Assembly (NCBI RefSeq): GCF_024758565.1
Contig: NZ_CP079199.1
Location: forward strand, 673,501 to 737,500
DNA: 64,000 nucleotides
Reading direction: 5' to 3'
Source of the DNA: Mesomycoplasma ovipneumoniae
GTDB taxonomy: Bacteria; Bacillota_I; Bacilli_A; Mycoplasmatales; Metamycoplasmataceae
This document shows positions 35,182 to 46,245 of this stretch, piece after piece. Each line of letters opens with the position of its first letter. Position 1 is the stretch's first letter. The notes below the pieces were generated by a model, which was given only the letters and a program-made list of their open reading frames with translations, was not told the origin of the DNA and made no database searches. A program made the position numbers and the translations under genes.

Positions 35182-35736
35182 ATGAAACTAATTGTTGGAC
35201 TTGGTAATCCAGGCGAAAAATATGCTCAAACAAAACATAATGTGGGATTTTGAGTTCTTGATTTATTAGCTGAAAAACTCGGATTGACCTTTGATCAAAA
35301 AACTGAAAATGGCGTTTTTTGTAAAACAAGTGATTTTATTCTTGCAAAACCAACAACATATATGAATAAATCAGGTGATTTTGTCTTTGAATTAGTCCAA
35401 TTTTACAAAATTAATATTCTTGACGTGATAATTGTTTATGATGATATGAATTTTGAAATTGGCCAGGCACTAATTAGAGCAACCGGGAGCGCAGGTGGGC
35501 AACGAGGCATGGAAAATATTATTGAAAAATGTGGCACTAAAGATATAAAAAGACTAAAAATTGGTATTTCCCGCGCCGAAAATTCCAAGGAATACGTGCT
35601 TAGTCCTTTTGAAAATCAGGCCAAAATTAAAGTTAAACAAGTTATTGACCAAGCTGCTGACATTCTTATTTTTTATTTATCAAATAGTTTTATGACTACG
35701 GTTCAAAAATTTAATGCTAACAAAAACAAAGCCTAA
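35182..35736 (+). CDS. pth: peptidyl-tRNA hydrolase
   Basis: The enzyme recycles tRNA from dropped-off peptidyl-tRNA. The 184 residues show KLIVGLGNPGEKYAQTKHNV with the catalytic His, AKPTTYMNKSGDF, IIVYDDMNFEIGQ and GGQRGMENII (family GGHxGLxSI; the His is Gln here). The ATG comes one base after the previous stop. It overlaps tilS by 23 bases; pth-tilS-ftsH is a common order in Firmicutes and mollicutes. Confidence 0.94.
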
Positions 35737-36608
35737 AGAAAGATTTTTAATTGCAGTTTCTGGCGGCTCTGATTCAATGTTTTTGCTTGACAAATATAAA
35801 AATAAAGATATAATTGTTGTTCATGTCAATTATAATTTGAGGCCACAGGCCATTTTTGAAACTTTATTAGTTGCAAAATTTTGCCAAAAATATAATTTAA
35901 TGCTTAAAATTTTATCCTTTGATAGTTTTTCTGTTTCAGGAAATTTGCAGGCAAATTTAAGAAAGGTTCGTTACGAGTTTTTTTACCGAGTTTATAAACA
36001 TTTTAGATGCACGAAATTACTTGTGGCTCATCACTGAAATGATTTTGTCGAAACAATTTTTTTGCAAAAAGAACAAAAAAAGTTAGTAACATTTTGAGGA
36101 ATCCGTAGGCAAAATTTTCTTTTTGGAATGCAAATTTTAAGACCACTTTTGTATTTTTACACAAAAAAAAGAATTCTTAATAGTTGTAAAAAAAGAAAAA
36201 TCCCTTATCTTGATGATGATTCAAATTTTACAGACAAATACAGGAGAAACGCGATTCGCTTTAAATTACAAAAATTAAGCACTTTTTCTTTATTTTTTAC
36301 TTTTTCTGTTCATTTCATTGCAAATTTTTTTAAATTAATAGAACTAAAAAAAAAACTATAAAACTCTTGAAAAGTGGAAAAAAACAGAATACCATGCTTA
36401 TTTTTTCCAAAAAATTCGAAAAAAACCGGAAATTATCTTTTTATATTTGCACCAAAATTTTGACAATATTAAATTATCAAAGGGGAAAATCAATTCAATA
36501 ATTGACTTTATTAGTTCTAAAACACCCAATGGATCGTTTTTAATAAAAAAAAATAACTATATAATTAAAAAAAAACTAAAAATATATGCAAAATCTAGTA
36601 AAATTTAG
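35714..36608 (+). CDS. tilS: tRNA(Ile) lysidine synthetase, frameshifted at an A-run
   Basis: TilS makes lysidine at C34 of tRNA-Ile(CAU), needed to read AUA. The PP-loop is intact (LIAVSGGSDSMFLLDK) and the core continues through YLDDDSNFTDKYRRNAIRF. The frame stops at 36361 just after a run of ten A (36346-36355). One A fewer joins it to a frame reading YKTLEKWKKTEYHAYFFQKI and on to a TAG at 36606, which would give about 297 residues, the usual mycoplasma size. Since the gene is normally essential, sequencing error, transcript slippage or phase switching are all possible; the 215-residue short product could also be active. Confidence 0.85.
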
Positions 36609-36637
36609 TAAGATTTGTTGAACTAGAAAGGAAAATC

Positions 36638-38881
36638 ATGCAAGTAAAACAAAAAAAGAAACCATCGGTCGGTTGAATTGTTCTTTTAATTTTGGCTTTA
36701 GCAGGAATTGCTTATCTTATGTATTATTATTTGCAACCGAGGCTTACTGTTAAAAGTTTATCTCATTTCGAAGAACAGCTAATTAAAAATGCCCAAAACA
36801 CAACCGATAATAATTTCTTTTACTCAATTATTTTTGATATTAATGCTTATCGAATTCGTGTAGTTGAATCTGAAGGAGGAAAAGCAATTGCTTATTCGGT
36901 AATAGCAAATCCTGCTGTTATTACAAAATTCCAATCTGGTGCTGCTGAACTTAGCCCCGTGATTAAAAATCAACTTCAAAATTCGAATATTACAACATAT
37001 TCAGAATTAGTTTCACTTTCAGTTAAAACAGTTCCGTCAAATTATACAAATCTTACAGATGCAACAAAGAGCCTTCTTAATAGTCTTTATAATTCAATTG
37101 GTGCAACAATACCCGATAATAGTATCTATTTGCCTTCTTTTTCTTCAGCCGATAGACCTTCTGTAACAATTTTACAATATATTCTCTCATTTCTCCCAGC
37201 ACTTTTACCAGTTTTATTATTTGCTTTTTTATTTTATCGTGTGAACAAAAATTCTCAAGGAGGTTCAGGATTTTTCAATCCTGGAAAAAATCAAGCAATC
37301 CGTATTAAATCTGATAAAAAATACACTGATGTTGCAGGAAATGTTGAGGCCAAAGAGGAAATTTCTGAATTTATCGACTACTTAAAAAATCCTGGGCGTT
37401 ATTCTAGCGCCGGTGCAAAAATTCCACGTGGAATTTTGCTAGGAGGTCCTCCAGGAACCGGAAAAACATTACTTGCAAAAGCTACTGCTGGTGAAGCAAA
37501 TGTACCTTTTTTCTTCATTTCTGCATCTAATTTTGTGGAATTATATGTTGGAGTTGGAGCAAAAAGAGTGCGTGAATTATTTAGAGATGCACGAAATGAT
37601 TCTCCGGCGATAATTTTTATTGATGAGCTTGATGCAATTGGACGCTCCCGAGGTTCAGGAATTGGTGGGGGTAATGACGAAAGAGAGCAAACACTAAATC
37701 AACTTCTAGTTGAAATGGATGGTATGGTTGAAAATACCGGACTTTTAGTAATAGCAGCAACAAATAGAACCGATGTTCTTGATCCAGCCCTCTTACGTCC
37801 AGGTCGTTTTGACCGTTCAATAATTGTTGGTCTTCCTGACGTTAGAGAACGTGAAGAAATTTTAAGATTGCATGCAAAAGGCAAAAGAATTTCTAAAAAT
37901 ATCACACTTGCAAATATTGCCAAAAGAACTCCTGGATTTTCAGGAGCCCAATTAGAAAATGTTATAAATGAAGCAACACTTTTATCAGTTCGTGAAAAAA
38001 CTCAAGTCATTACAAGTGAGCAAATTGACGAGGCAATTGATCGAGTAATTGGTGGGCCTGCCAAGAAAAATCGCGTAATAACTGAAAAAGAAAGAATAAT
38101 GGTTGCTTATCATGAAGCTGGGCATGCCGTTGTTGGTTTAAAATTAAGATCCGGGGTAAAAGTTCAAAAAATTACAATTGTTCCTCGTGGAAATACCGGT
38201 GGTTATAATTTAATGCTTCCTGAAGAAGAAAAATATAACAGTACAAAATCAGAACTTTTAGCAACAATTGCGGCATTTATGGGTGGTCGAGCAGCTGAAG
38301 AAATAAAATATGGTGAACAAGAAATTTCTACTGGCGCTGGTAATGATATTGAAAAAGCTACAAAAATTGCCCGTAAAATGGTTACCGAACTTGGAATGTC
38401 ATCACTGGGTCCAATTCAGTATGAACAAGATCAATCATCGCCATTTTTAGGAAGAGATTATATAAAAAATACATCATTTTCTTCAAAAGTTGGTCACGAA
38501 ATTGACATTGAAATTCGCCAAATTATTTCTAATGCTTACAAACAAGCTACTGAAACAATTAAAAATAATTTAGATTTACTTGAATTAATCAAGGATACTT
38601 TATTAGAAAAAGAGACAATTGTTTATGAAGAAATTCAACAACTAGCCGAAACTCTTGAACCACTTCCAAAATCTGACCCAGTTCAAACTAGTGCTGTAAA
38701 ACCTTCTGATATTTTGAACGAACTTTTATCAGTAGACCCAGATCCTGAAGAAAATTTAGTTGAAAATCTTCAACAAAATTCAGAGCAAAAATCAGAACAG
38801 AAATCAGAACAGAAATCAGAAGAAAACCCTGAACAAAATCAAGAAGAAAATTCAGACTCTACCCCAAATCAAACTAATTAA
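36638..38881 (+). CDS. ftsH: ATP-dependent zinc metalloprotease FtsH
   Basis: This membrane AAA+ protease degrades damaged membrane and regulatory proteins. The 747 residues have two membrane segments (about 12-31 and 175-200), Walker A GGPPGTGKT near 270, Walker B IIFIDELDAIG near 325 and zinc site HEAGH at 492-496. The C-terminal tail holds a Gln/Ser/Glu repeat (EQKSEQKSEQKSEE) that may vary in length. An AGGAAAATC ribosome site precedes the ATG. It is last in the alaS-pth-tilS run. Confidence 0.96.
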
Positions 38882-38961
38882 AATTTTCTTCATTTTTATT
38901 TAAAATTTAGAAATACTGAAAATAGTTTCAGAATTAAATTGACGTTTTAAGGAATAAGACT

Positions 38962-40428
38962 ATGTCAAAATTAAACGACCAACAACAATTTCGCCTTGAA
39001 AAACTTAAAAATTTACAATCCAAAGGATTTAATTATCCAAAATCAATTTTCTTGCATGATAATTTGGATGAAATAATTAAACAATATCAAGAAAAAAACC
39101 ATGATTTTTTTGTTGAAAACCAAATTAAAGTCGCTTTTGCAGGTCGTCTTATTCGCCAACGTTCCCCATTTTTCATTATTTATAGTCAATCATTAGAATT
39201 TCAAGTCTATGCAAATAAGGATTTTCAAACACAAAATCAGTTTATTTTCTCAAATTTAGACCTTGGCGACATAGTTGAAATTTCTGGATATTTATTTAAA
39301 ACCAAAACAAATCAAATAAGTCTTAAAGCAGAAACTTTTTCAATTTTAGCAAAATCACTCCACCCATTGCCTGATCAATATTATGGAATTGAAAATGCTG
39401 ATGATAAATATCGCAAGCGATATTTAGATTTATTAGTAAATGAAAAATCAAGGCAAACTTTTATTGTTAGAAGCAAAATTATCTCCTTAATTCGCAAGTT
39501 TTTTGACTCACAAGGATTTTTAGAAGTTGACACTCCTGTTTTGCAACCAGTTTTAGGTGGCGCTTCGGCTAAACCATTTGTAACATTTTATAATTCATTA
39601 AGTCAAAATTTTTACTTACGAATTGCAACTGAGTTACCGTTAAAAAAATTGTTAGTTGGTGGAATTGATGCTGTTTATGAAATTGGTAAAATTTTTCGTA
39701 ATGAAGGTTTTGACACAACTCATAATCCCGAATTTACCTCAATTGAATTTTACCAAGCCTATTCAGATTTAAACAGGATAATGGATCAAACTGAGAATTT
39801 AATTCGTTTTTTGTTTGAAGAACTTGGATTAAATCAATCAGATCACTCATATGGTGAAAATAAAATTGATTTTTCACAAAAATTTGCCCGATATGATATG
39901 GTTCAAATTACCTCTGAAAAAATGGGCTTTGACCTAAAAAGTGCAAATTTTTCTGAACTCGTTGAATTAGCCAAAAAAAATGCTATAAAAATCGAGCCCT
40001 TTTTTACAAAAGGACACTTAATTAACGAATTTTTTGAAAAATTTGTTGAACCTACACTAATAAATCCGACTTTTATAACCGGTCATCCTATTGAAATTTC
40101 GCCTTTAGCAAAATCTGATCCAAAAAACCCAAATTTCACACTCAGAGCTGAACTGTTTATTGCTACAAAAGAATTTGCAAATATGTTTGACGAATTAAAT
40201 GATCCTATTGACCAACTAAGTCGTTTTCGTGCTCAAATGGCTGAAAAAGAACAAGGAAATAATGAAGCTAGTGAAATTGACTATGAATTTGTTCAAGCTC
40301 TTGAACACGGAATGCCCCCTGCAGCCGGGTGTGGAATTGGAATTGATCGTCTTGTAATGCTTTTGACAAACAATGTGTCTATTCGCTCTGTAATTTTATT
40401 CCCGCAACTAAAATCTAAAAAGGACTAA
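38962..40428 (+). CDS. lysS: lysine-tRNA ligase, class II
   Basis: The 488-residue enzyme charges tRNA-Lys. The N-terminal OB fold holds VAFAGRLIRQRSPFFII; the catalytic core has motif 1 (FLEVDTPVLQPVLGGASAKP), motif 2 (FRNEGFDTTHNPEFTSIEFY) and motif 3 (GCGIGIDRLVMLLTNN). AAGGAATAAG lies upstream of the ATG. A HAD phosphatase follows with no gap. Confidence 0.96.
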   Translation: MSKLNDQQQFRLEKLKNLQSKGFNYPKSIFLHDNLDEIIKQYQEKNHDFFVENQIKVAFAGRLIRQRSPFFIIYSQSLEFQVYANKDFQTQNQFIFSNLDLGDIVEISGYLFKTKTNQISLKAETFSILAKSLHPLPDQYYGIENADDKYRKRYLDLLVNEKSRQTFIVRSKIISLIRKFFDSQGFLEVDTPVLQPVLGGASAKPFVTFYNSLSQNFYLRIATELPLKKLLVGGIDAVYEIGKIFRNEGFDTTHNPEFTSIEFYQAYSDLNRIMDQTENLIRFLFEELGLNQSDHSYGENKIDFSQKFARYDMVQITSEKMGFDLKSANFSELVELAKKNAIKIEPFFTKGHLINEFFEKFVEPTLINPTFITGHPIEISPLAKSDPKNPNFTLRAELFIATKEFANMFDELNDPIDQLSRFRAQMAEKEQGNNEASEIDYEFVQALEHGMPPAAGCGIGIDRLVMLLTNNVSIRSVILFPQLKSKKD

Positions 40429-40429
40429 A

Positions 40430-41263
40430 ATGAAACTATTTTTTGCTTTTGATCTTGATGGCACACTTTTGCGTTATGACAATACAATTCACCCTGAAAA
40501 TGTTAAAATGCTAAAAAAACTCTATGAATTAGGGCATATTTTGGTTGTTGCAACTGGAAGAGGACTTTCAGCCTGCATAGATTTAGCAAAACAATATCCA
40601 TATTTTCACTACCTAGTTTCGAATAATGGGACATTAGTTTATGATCTTGCAACTAAAAAAACAATAAATAACGGGACACTAAAAAAGCAAGTTGCCTTTG
40701 ATTTATTTCAAGATTGTCAAGAATCTAATTCAATTTGCGCATTTTCTACCCCACATCGTCTTTTTGAATATTCTTCGCAAAAAAGTTATGACTGGCTAAA
40801 AAATCAACATATAATGGATTTGAATTATTACACTAAAGTAAATAATTTTGAAATTTTAGAAATTATTGAAACTGATCCCATAACTCAAATTGCTTTTCGA
40901 AATGATGAAAAACTAATAAAAGATTTGTATAAAAAATGGTCTAAAAAATTAGAAAATCATTATAAAGTAACAATAACTAACAGAATTTTTCTTGATATAA
41001 ACCCATTAAACGTCGATAAAGCAAGTGCAATTTCAGATTTATTAGTTAAAAATAATCTAACACCTGACCATTTAGTTGCTTTTGGTGACAGTTCAAATGA
41101 TTTTCAAATGATAAAACTAGCCCGATACGGTTTTGCTATGCAAGATGCAACTCCTGATTTAATTGAGGTAGCCTCAAGAAAAATTGGCAGTTGTAAATCT
41201 GACACAATTGCAAGAACTATCGATATTCTTTTAGAAAATCAAGACAAATTATTTTCTGCCTAA
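40430..41263 (+). CDS. Cof-type HAD hydrolase
   Basis: This 277-residue phosphatase of the Cof (IIB cap) subfamily has motif I FAFDLDGTLLRYDN, motif II VVATGRG and motif IV GDSSNDFQMIKLA. These enzymes dephosphorylate small metabolites such as sugar phosphates, FMN or PLP; substrate cannot be read from sequence. It starts one base after lysS and ends before a strong terminator. Confidence 0.9.
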   Translation: MKLFFAFDLDGTLLRYDNTIHPENVKMLKKLYELGHILVVATGRGLSACIDLAKQYPYFHYLVSNNGTLVYDLATKKTINNGTLKKQVAFDLFQDCQESNSICAFSTPHRLFEYSSQKSYDWLKNQHIMDLNYYTKVNNFEILEIIETDPITQIAFRNDEKLIKDLYKKWSKKLENHYKVTITNRIFLDINPLNVDKASAISDLLVKNNLTPDHLVAFGDSSNDFQMIKLARYGFAMQDATPDLIEVASRKIGSCKSDTIARTIDILLENQDKLFSA

Positions 41264-41276
41264 AATTTATGAAATT

Positions 41277-41318
41277 AAAAAAAAGCTTCTTGAATCAATT
41301 AACAAGAAGCTTTTTTTT
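41277..41318. terminator. bidirectional terminator between cof and nanE
   Basis: A perfect 16-base stem (AAAAAAAAGCTTCTTG and complement, 10-base loop) with A and T runs at its ends serves two convergent genes. Confidence 0.92.
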
Positions 41319-41338
41319 AAAAAATAGACCTTAAATTC

Positions 41339-42037
41339 TTAGTTAATTTCTTTGCGAATTTTATCAACAAAAAATTTAGTGATAACATAAGGTCGAGTTA
41401 TCATTGAGCCAACAACGACTGAATGGGCGCCAATTTTAAAAGCGTCAATTACATTTTGAGGCTCATTAAAGCCACCTTCGGCAACAACTTCTATACCGGT
41501 ATTGTGCACTTTTTGAACCATTCAGCGTAAAAACTCGTAATTATTTTCAATATTATTGTGGTTTTTTGTTGTTTCTGTATAACCGCGTAAAGTTGGGGCG
41601 ACATAGTCAAATTTTAATCTAATTGCATTTTCAACATCTTCATAGTCAGCGCAATCTGCAAGTAAATATTGGTTCTTTTTTCGATTTTTATGAAAAAAAT
41701 CAACAATTTCATCAAGATTTTCTGCCGGTCTGTTGCGCAGAGTTGCATCAATTGCAATTATTTGGTTATCAAATTGCATTAATTCTTTGAGTTCAGCCAA
41801 AGTTGGAGTAATAAAAACGCTTGAATTTGGGTAAGTTTTTTTAATCAAAGAAATTAACGGTACTTTTTGGTTTAACTCAAAAAAATCTTTGACATTGTTA
41901 ATTTGTGAAGTTCTAATACCATCAGCCCCACCTAAAAGCGCAGCTTTCATCATTTTTTGCATTATTTTTGCCCCATAAAGAGGCTCATCTTCGAGCGCTT
42001 GACATGAGACAATAAAACTATTTTTTAAAAGACGCAT
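41339..42037 (-). CDS. nanE: N-acetylmannosamine-6-phosphate 2-epimerase
   Basis: The enzyme turns ManNAc-6-P into GlcNAc-6-P, the entry to the nag steps. The 232-residue TIM barrel shows LIVSCQAL-type start (IVSCQALEDEPLY), LLGGADGIRTS, PLISLIKKTYPNSSVFITPT, IIAIDATLRNRP (catalytic Asp), YVAPTLRGYT and VVAEGGFNEPQN. It follows the transporter by 12 bases on the same strand. Confidence 0.95.
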
Positions 42038-42049
42038 TTTTTTTACCCT

Positions 42050-43894
42050 TTAATTAGTGATTTTTGCTAATTTTTCCTTTATTTTTTCATATTCAGCTAA
42101 TTTTTCGTTTTGAGCTTTTTCAATTTGAGAAAATTCTTGATTTGCTTGGATTGTCTCATTTTCTCTATAGTTAGGATGTCCAAAAATTAGAATTTGATAC
42201 CATTTTGGCATTAAATTTGGAACAGTTTTTGCAACTTTTTTGGCAATTTTTTGCAACTTAGAATCATTTTTTGCAATTTGCTTTTCTAAGGCAATTAGCT
42301 GATCAAATTCAGGTGTTTTTGTTCAAATTGTTAAATTTGTTAAGTTTTTCTGTTTTTTACTAAAGAAAGTATAAATTATTGAACCCAAATAACCAAAAAT
42401 AATTGTAAGGAAAAAGGAAATTAGTGCTACATATTCGCTAGCAAATTGAATTACTAAATTTGCAGGAACAATTCTTTTGTTTGTAAAGATTCATAAAAAT
42501 AAAGCAGTAATAAAAGCAACACTAATTCCGAGAACGGCACCAAAAGAATTTGTTCTTCGAGTTAGAATTCCTAACATATAAACAGCACCAATTGGCACAC
42601 CAAAAAGTCCAACTACTGCAAGGAAAAGGTCAAATAAATTAGTTTGTCCTGAATATGTCAAAAGAAAAGCGACTAACATTCCTTGAATTCCGAAAAATGT
42701 AATTAAAATTTTTGAGATAATTAACATTATTCGGTCTTTTATAGGTGCTTTTTTCCGGAATTTACGAATTGGCTGAATAAAATCACTAACAATAACATTA
42801 ACTAGCGAGTTCATTGAAGATGAAATTGTTGATTGACTTGCGGCAAAAACTGCGGCAATAATCAAACCAGAAAGTCCGGTTGGTAAAACTTTTATGATGA
42901 AAAATGAAAGAAGTTGATTATTTGCCGCACCTTGGCGACCAACAATTTGGTCAATTGAATTTTTGGCATCAACGTCAAATCCTTGGGATTTAAAGTAACT
43001 ATACAACATTGAACCAACGCCATAAAACACAAAAATGGTAATTAAAGTTAAAATTGCGTTAATATAGATAGTTTTATTAGTTCCTGAAATGAATTTTGAG
43101 GTTTTATATCTTTGGACAATGTCCTGAGATGCTGTATAAGAGAAAATGGTCTCAACATATTTTCCTAAAAAAAGAAGGAACATACCACCACTAGCGGCAC
43201 TTATTTTTCATTGACCTGCATTAAAAATTGACTGATAAATACCGTCTTTACTTCAGTCAGTTTGAACTAATCCAAAAATGAGGATGCAAATAATTCCTAA
43301 AAGTAAAACAAGACCTTGGATTGCATCAGTTCACAAAACACCTTTAAAACCACCTAAAAATGTGTTTAAAATTACGACTATCGCCATAATTCCGATAATT
43401 AAATAAATGTCTAAATCAACAAAAAGTGATAAAGTCAGTGCTGGAATATATAGAACAATTGCAATCCGAAAAATGTGAAAAATAGCAAATAAACCACCAC
43501 TTAAAGCCCGAATTAAATAATTATAACGACTTTCAAGATAAGCATAGGCGGTATTTGCAGTAATTTGGCGATAAAAAGGGATAATTCATTTAATTAAAAC
43601 TGGGCTAATCAAAATTATTGCCACTTGCCCAACAGATCACATTCATCCTGTTTTAAAAGCAAGTCCGGGAAGACCTAAAAATGTAAGCGAAGAAAGCCCG
43701 GTAGCCCAAATTGAAAGAGCAATAACAATTGACGGAACTTTAATTGACTTTGCTACTAAATAAGAATCAGTGCTTTTTTCCTTATTATTTTTTTCTTGGT
43801 ACCAAAAAAATAATCCAAGCAATAGCATTGAAAGCATATAAATTGCTAAAATAATTCAATCAGTTGTTGAAAAACTTGATTTAGTTTCTTCCAT
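42050..43894 (-). CDS. sodium:solute symporter (SSS family), probable sialic acid transporter
   Basis: The 614-residue permease has about 13 membrane segments. SSS-type sequence includes SIWATGLSSLTFLGLPGLAF, YLESRYN, GGFKGVLWTDAIQGLVLL and SQSTISSSMNSLVNV. The surrounding nanA and nanE point to N-acetylneuraminate as substrate, as for SiaT-type symporters. After the last membrane span is a long charged cytoplasmic tail of about 90 residues, rich in Lys/Glu/Gln. Substrate is inferred from context only. Confidence 0.87.
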
Positions 43895-43945
43895 ATTTTC
43901 CCCCTTTCTCAACTTTTTATAATTAAAAATTTAAAAAAGTTGAAG

Positions 43946-44827
43946 CTAGTCTAAAAATTTTTCTTTAATTTCAAGCGCCTTTTGGTTTAGTGTTTTGCTG
44001 CCAATTTTTTTAAAGGGAAGGCGATTATAACCAGCATCAACACCATAAAGTTGCATAATTGCTTTGATTGTTTGCATTAGTCCAACTTCTAAAAGTGATT
44101 GAATATAGTCATTATAAACATGAATTTCATTTTTAAAGGCTAGTAAATCACCTTTTTTTGCCAAATCAAGAATTTTTCTTGCTTTAATTGCGTTTGTATT
44201 ATAAGTTGAACCGATAAATCCACGCGCTCCTAAAAGGTAGGCAAGTCCAAAAGCTTCATCAAAAGCATACATTCAAATTTTTTCTGGATAAGTTTTGATT
44301 AGTCTTTCGAACAAAAAGATGTCATTTGACCCAAATTTGCAGCCAATAACATTTTTAAGATTTAAAATGCTACCAAATTGCTCAATGTTAATTTTTGAGC
44401 CTGCAAGTTGGGGCAAGTAATAAATAAACATCGGCAAATCAACGTTTTTCGCAATTTCTTCGTAGTAGTTTTTGATTTCATCAAAAGAAAAATTATAATA
44501 AAAAGGTGTGATTGCGCTGATTGCATCAAAACCAAGTTCTTTAGCTTTTTTTCCTAGTTGGATTGCTTCTTCAAGATTTAAACTTCCAATCTGGGCAATT
44601 AAAGTTACCTTATTTTTTGCTTTTTTAGCTACAATTTCATAAATTTTTTGTCTTTCTTCAACAGACATTAACAAAAATTCGCCCGTTGATCCAGTGACAT
44701 AAAGACCTTCAACTTTTTGGACATTAATTAAAAAATCAAGAATATCTTCAAGATTTTTAGTCATAAGTTCGCCTTTTTCATTAAAAGGACTTATTAAAGC
44801 GGGAAAAAATCCATGATATTTTTCCAT
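43946..44827 (-). CDS. nanA: N-acetylneuraminate lyase
   Basis: The enzyme splits sialic acid into ManNAc and pyruvate. The 293 residues are of DHDPS/NAL class I aldolase type: GSTGE at 46-50, FIYYLPQLAG with catalytic Tyr near 136-137, and the Schiff-base Lys at about 164 in IGCKFGSND. YYLP rather than the DHDPS pattern supports a lyase. AAGGAGGCTAAT precedes the ATG. It leads the nanA-transporter-nanE unit; a minus-strand TATAAT at 44890-44895 is its likely -10. Confidence 0.95.
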
Positions 44828-44900
44828 ATTAGCCTCCTTTTATAGAAAAATCTTTTATATTGATTTTCCTATTTTTTGTATATAAAATAATTATATATAA

Positions 44901-44934
44901 AAAAACCCGTATTTTTGGCAAAAACGGGATTTTT
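44901..44934 (-). terminator. terminator after nanK
   Basis: AAAAACCCG and CGGGATTTTT form a stem with a two-base bulge; the T-run follows on the minus strand. It separates nanK from nanA. Confidence 0.75.
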
Positions 44935-44967
44935 CTTTATTTCTGTTAGTTTTTGTTAATTTATCTA

Positions 44968-45831
44968 CTAAAGATTAAATTTTTGCCTTAAAAGATAAAA
45001 AGCACCGAGCATACCAGCATTATTTTTGGATTCTGCGATCAAAAGTTCACATTTATAAGGAGTTTGCTCTAACATTTTTAGGAATTTTTGCTGAATTTTT
45101 GCAAAGTATTTCTTATTTATATAGGAAAAGCCTCCACCAATAAAGATTTTTTCTAAATTTTGAAAAATTGCAAGCTGATAAGTGAATTCAACAACTTTTT
45201 GGAAATAGTCATCAATCATTTTTTGAAAATTAGTGTCACTTTTATATAAATTATCAAACTTTTCATATTCAGAAATTCTAATATTATAAAGTTTACTAAT
45301 TTCTTTGTCAAGCAAACTAAAAGAAAGTCAATCATCAAGTCTTTGACCCTCGTAAATTAGATAACCAAATTCACCAGCAAGAAAATTTTCACCTCGAATT
45401 AATTCATCCTTGACAATTCCAATTCCAACGCCAGTCCCTAAAGTAACTGTTGCGTAATTTTTTAGGTTTTTGTGATAAAATTTTTCAGAAATTGCAGCGG
45501 CATTTGCGTCATTTTCGACAACAACTGGCAAATTAAATTTTTTTTCTAAAATAGAAAAATCACTACCAAAATATGGTAATGTTTTATGATTTACAAAAAT
45601 AATTTTCTTTTTTTCAACATCAACCCCGCCCATTGTAGCAATAGCGATTCCTTTTATGTCTTTAGAAAATTCTGACTTTTCTAAAATTGAGCTGATAATT
45701 TCCTCTAAATCCTCTAGAATTGAACTGATATTGGTTTTAAAAGTTTTTGTTTTGTGAAAAAAATTGTTATTATCAATAATTCCCATTTTAATGTTTGTAC
45801 CGCCAATATCAAAAAGAATCAATTTGTCCAT
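44968..45831 (-). CDS. nanK: ROK family sugar kinase, probable N-acetylmannosamine kinase
   Basis: This 287-residue kinase has the ATP motif LILFDIGGTNIKMGII, the catalytic region VVENDANAAAISE (Asp) and TLGTGVGIGIV. The usual ROK zinc site CxCGxxGC is absent: after GEFGYL the sequence goes straight to YEGQRLDDW. With nanA and nanE beside it, phosphorylation of ManNAc is the natural role; glucose is the alternative. It has its own terminator and probably its own promoter (minus-strand TATAAT, 45916-45921). Confidence 0.87.
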
Positions 45832-46245
45832 TTTGCCTCTCTTTTTTAAAATAACCTTTGTTTTTATAGCATTTTTTAAATCTTGCTAGTATAAATTTGG
45901 TTGTTTCTTTAAAAAATTATAACTTATAAAAGCAAAAATAAATTAGAATAATAATAAATTAGAATTAAAAATTTTTTGAAATTATAGTAATTCCAAGCTA
46001 ATTCGAAAAATCAAGATTTATGATAAAATAATTTATTAATTGCTTAATTAATTAAATTTGTCTTGTAAGATTTAAAGATAATAAAAATTTACTCATTAAA
46101 AACTAAAAAAAACTGTCGAATTAGTTTTGCAAGATTTAATGGCTAAAAAAATTAAAATGAATTAGAAAAAATAGAAACCTATATTGAAATTATTAGATTT
46201 TACTTAATAAAGAAGAAATCATGGATAGAAAAAAAGAGGACTAAT
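45832..46245. other. AT-rich divergent gap, nanK / helicase
   Basis: There is no gene in these 414 bases. The nanK side has a TATAAT-like box. Near the helicase is a seven-codon ORF, MDRKKED (46221-46244), ending one base before the helicase TTG start, so it may serve as a translation-coupling leader. Two similar stretches, TTGTAAGATTTAA (about 46064) and TTGCAAGATTTAA (about 46127), are the only other pattern I see. Confidence 0.4.
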
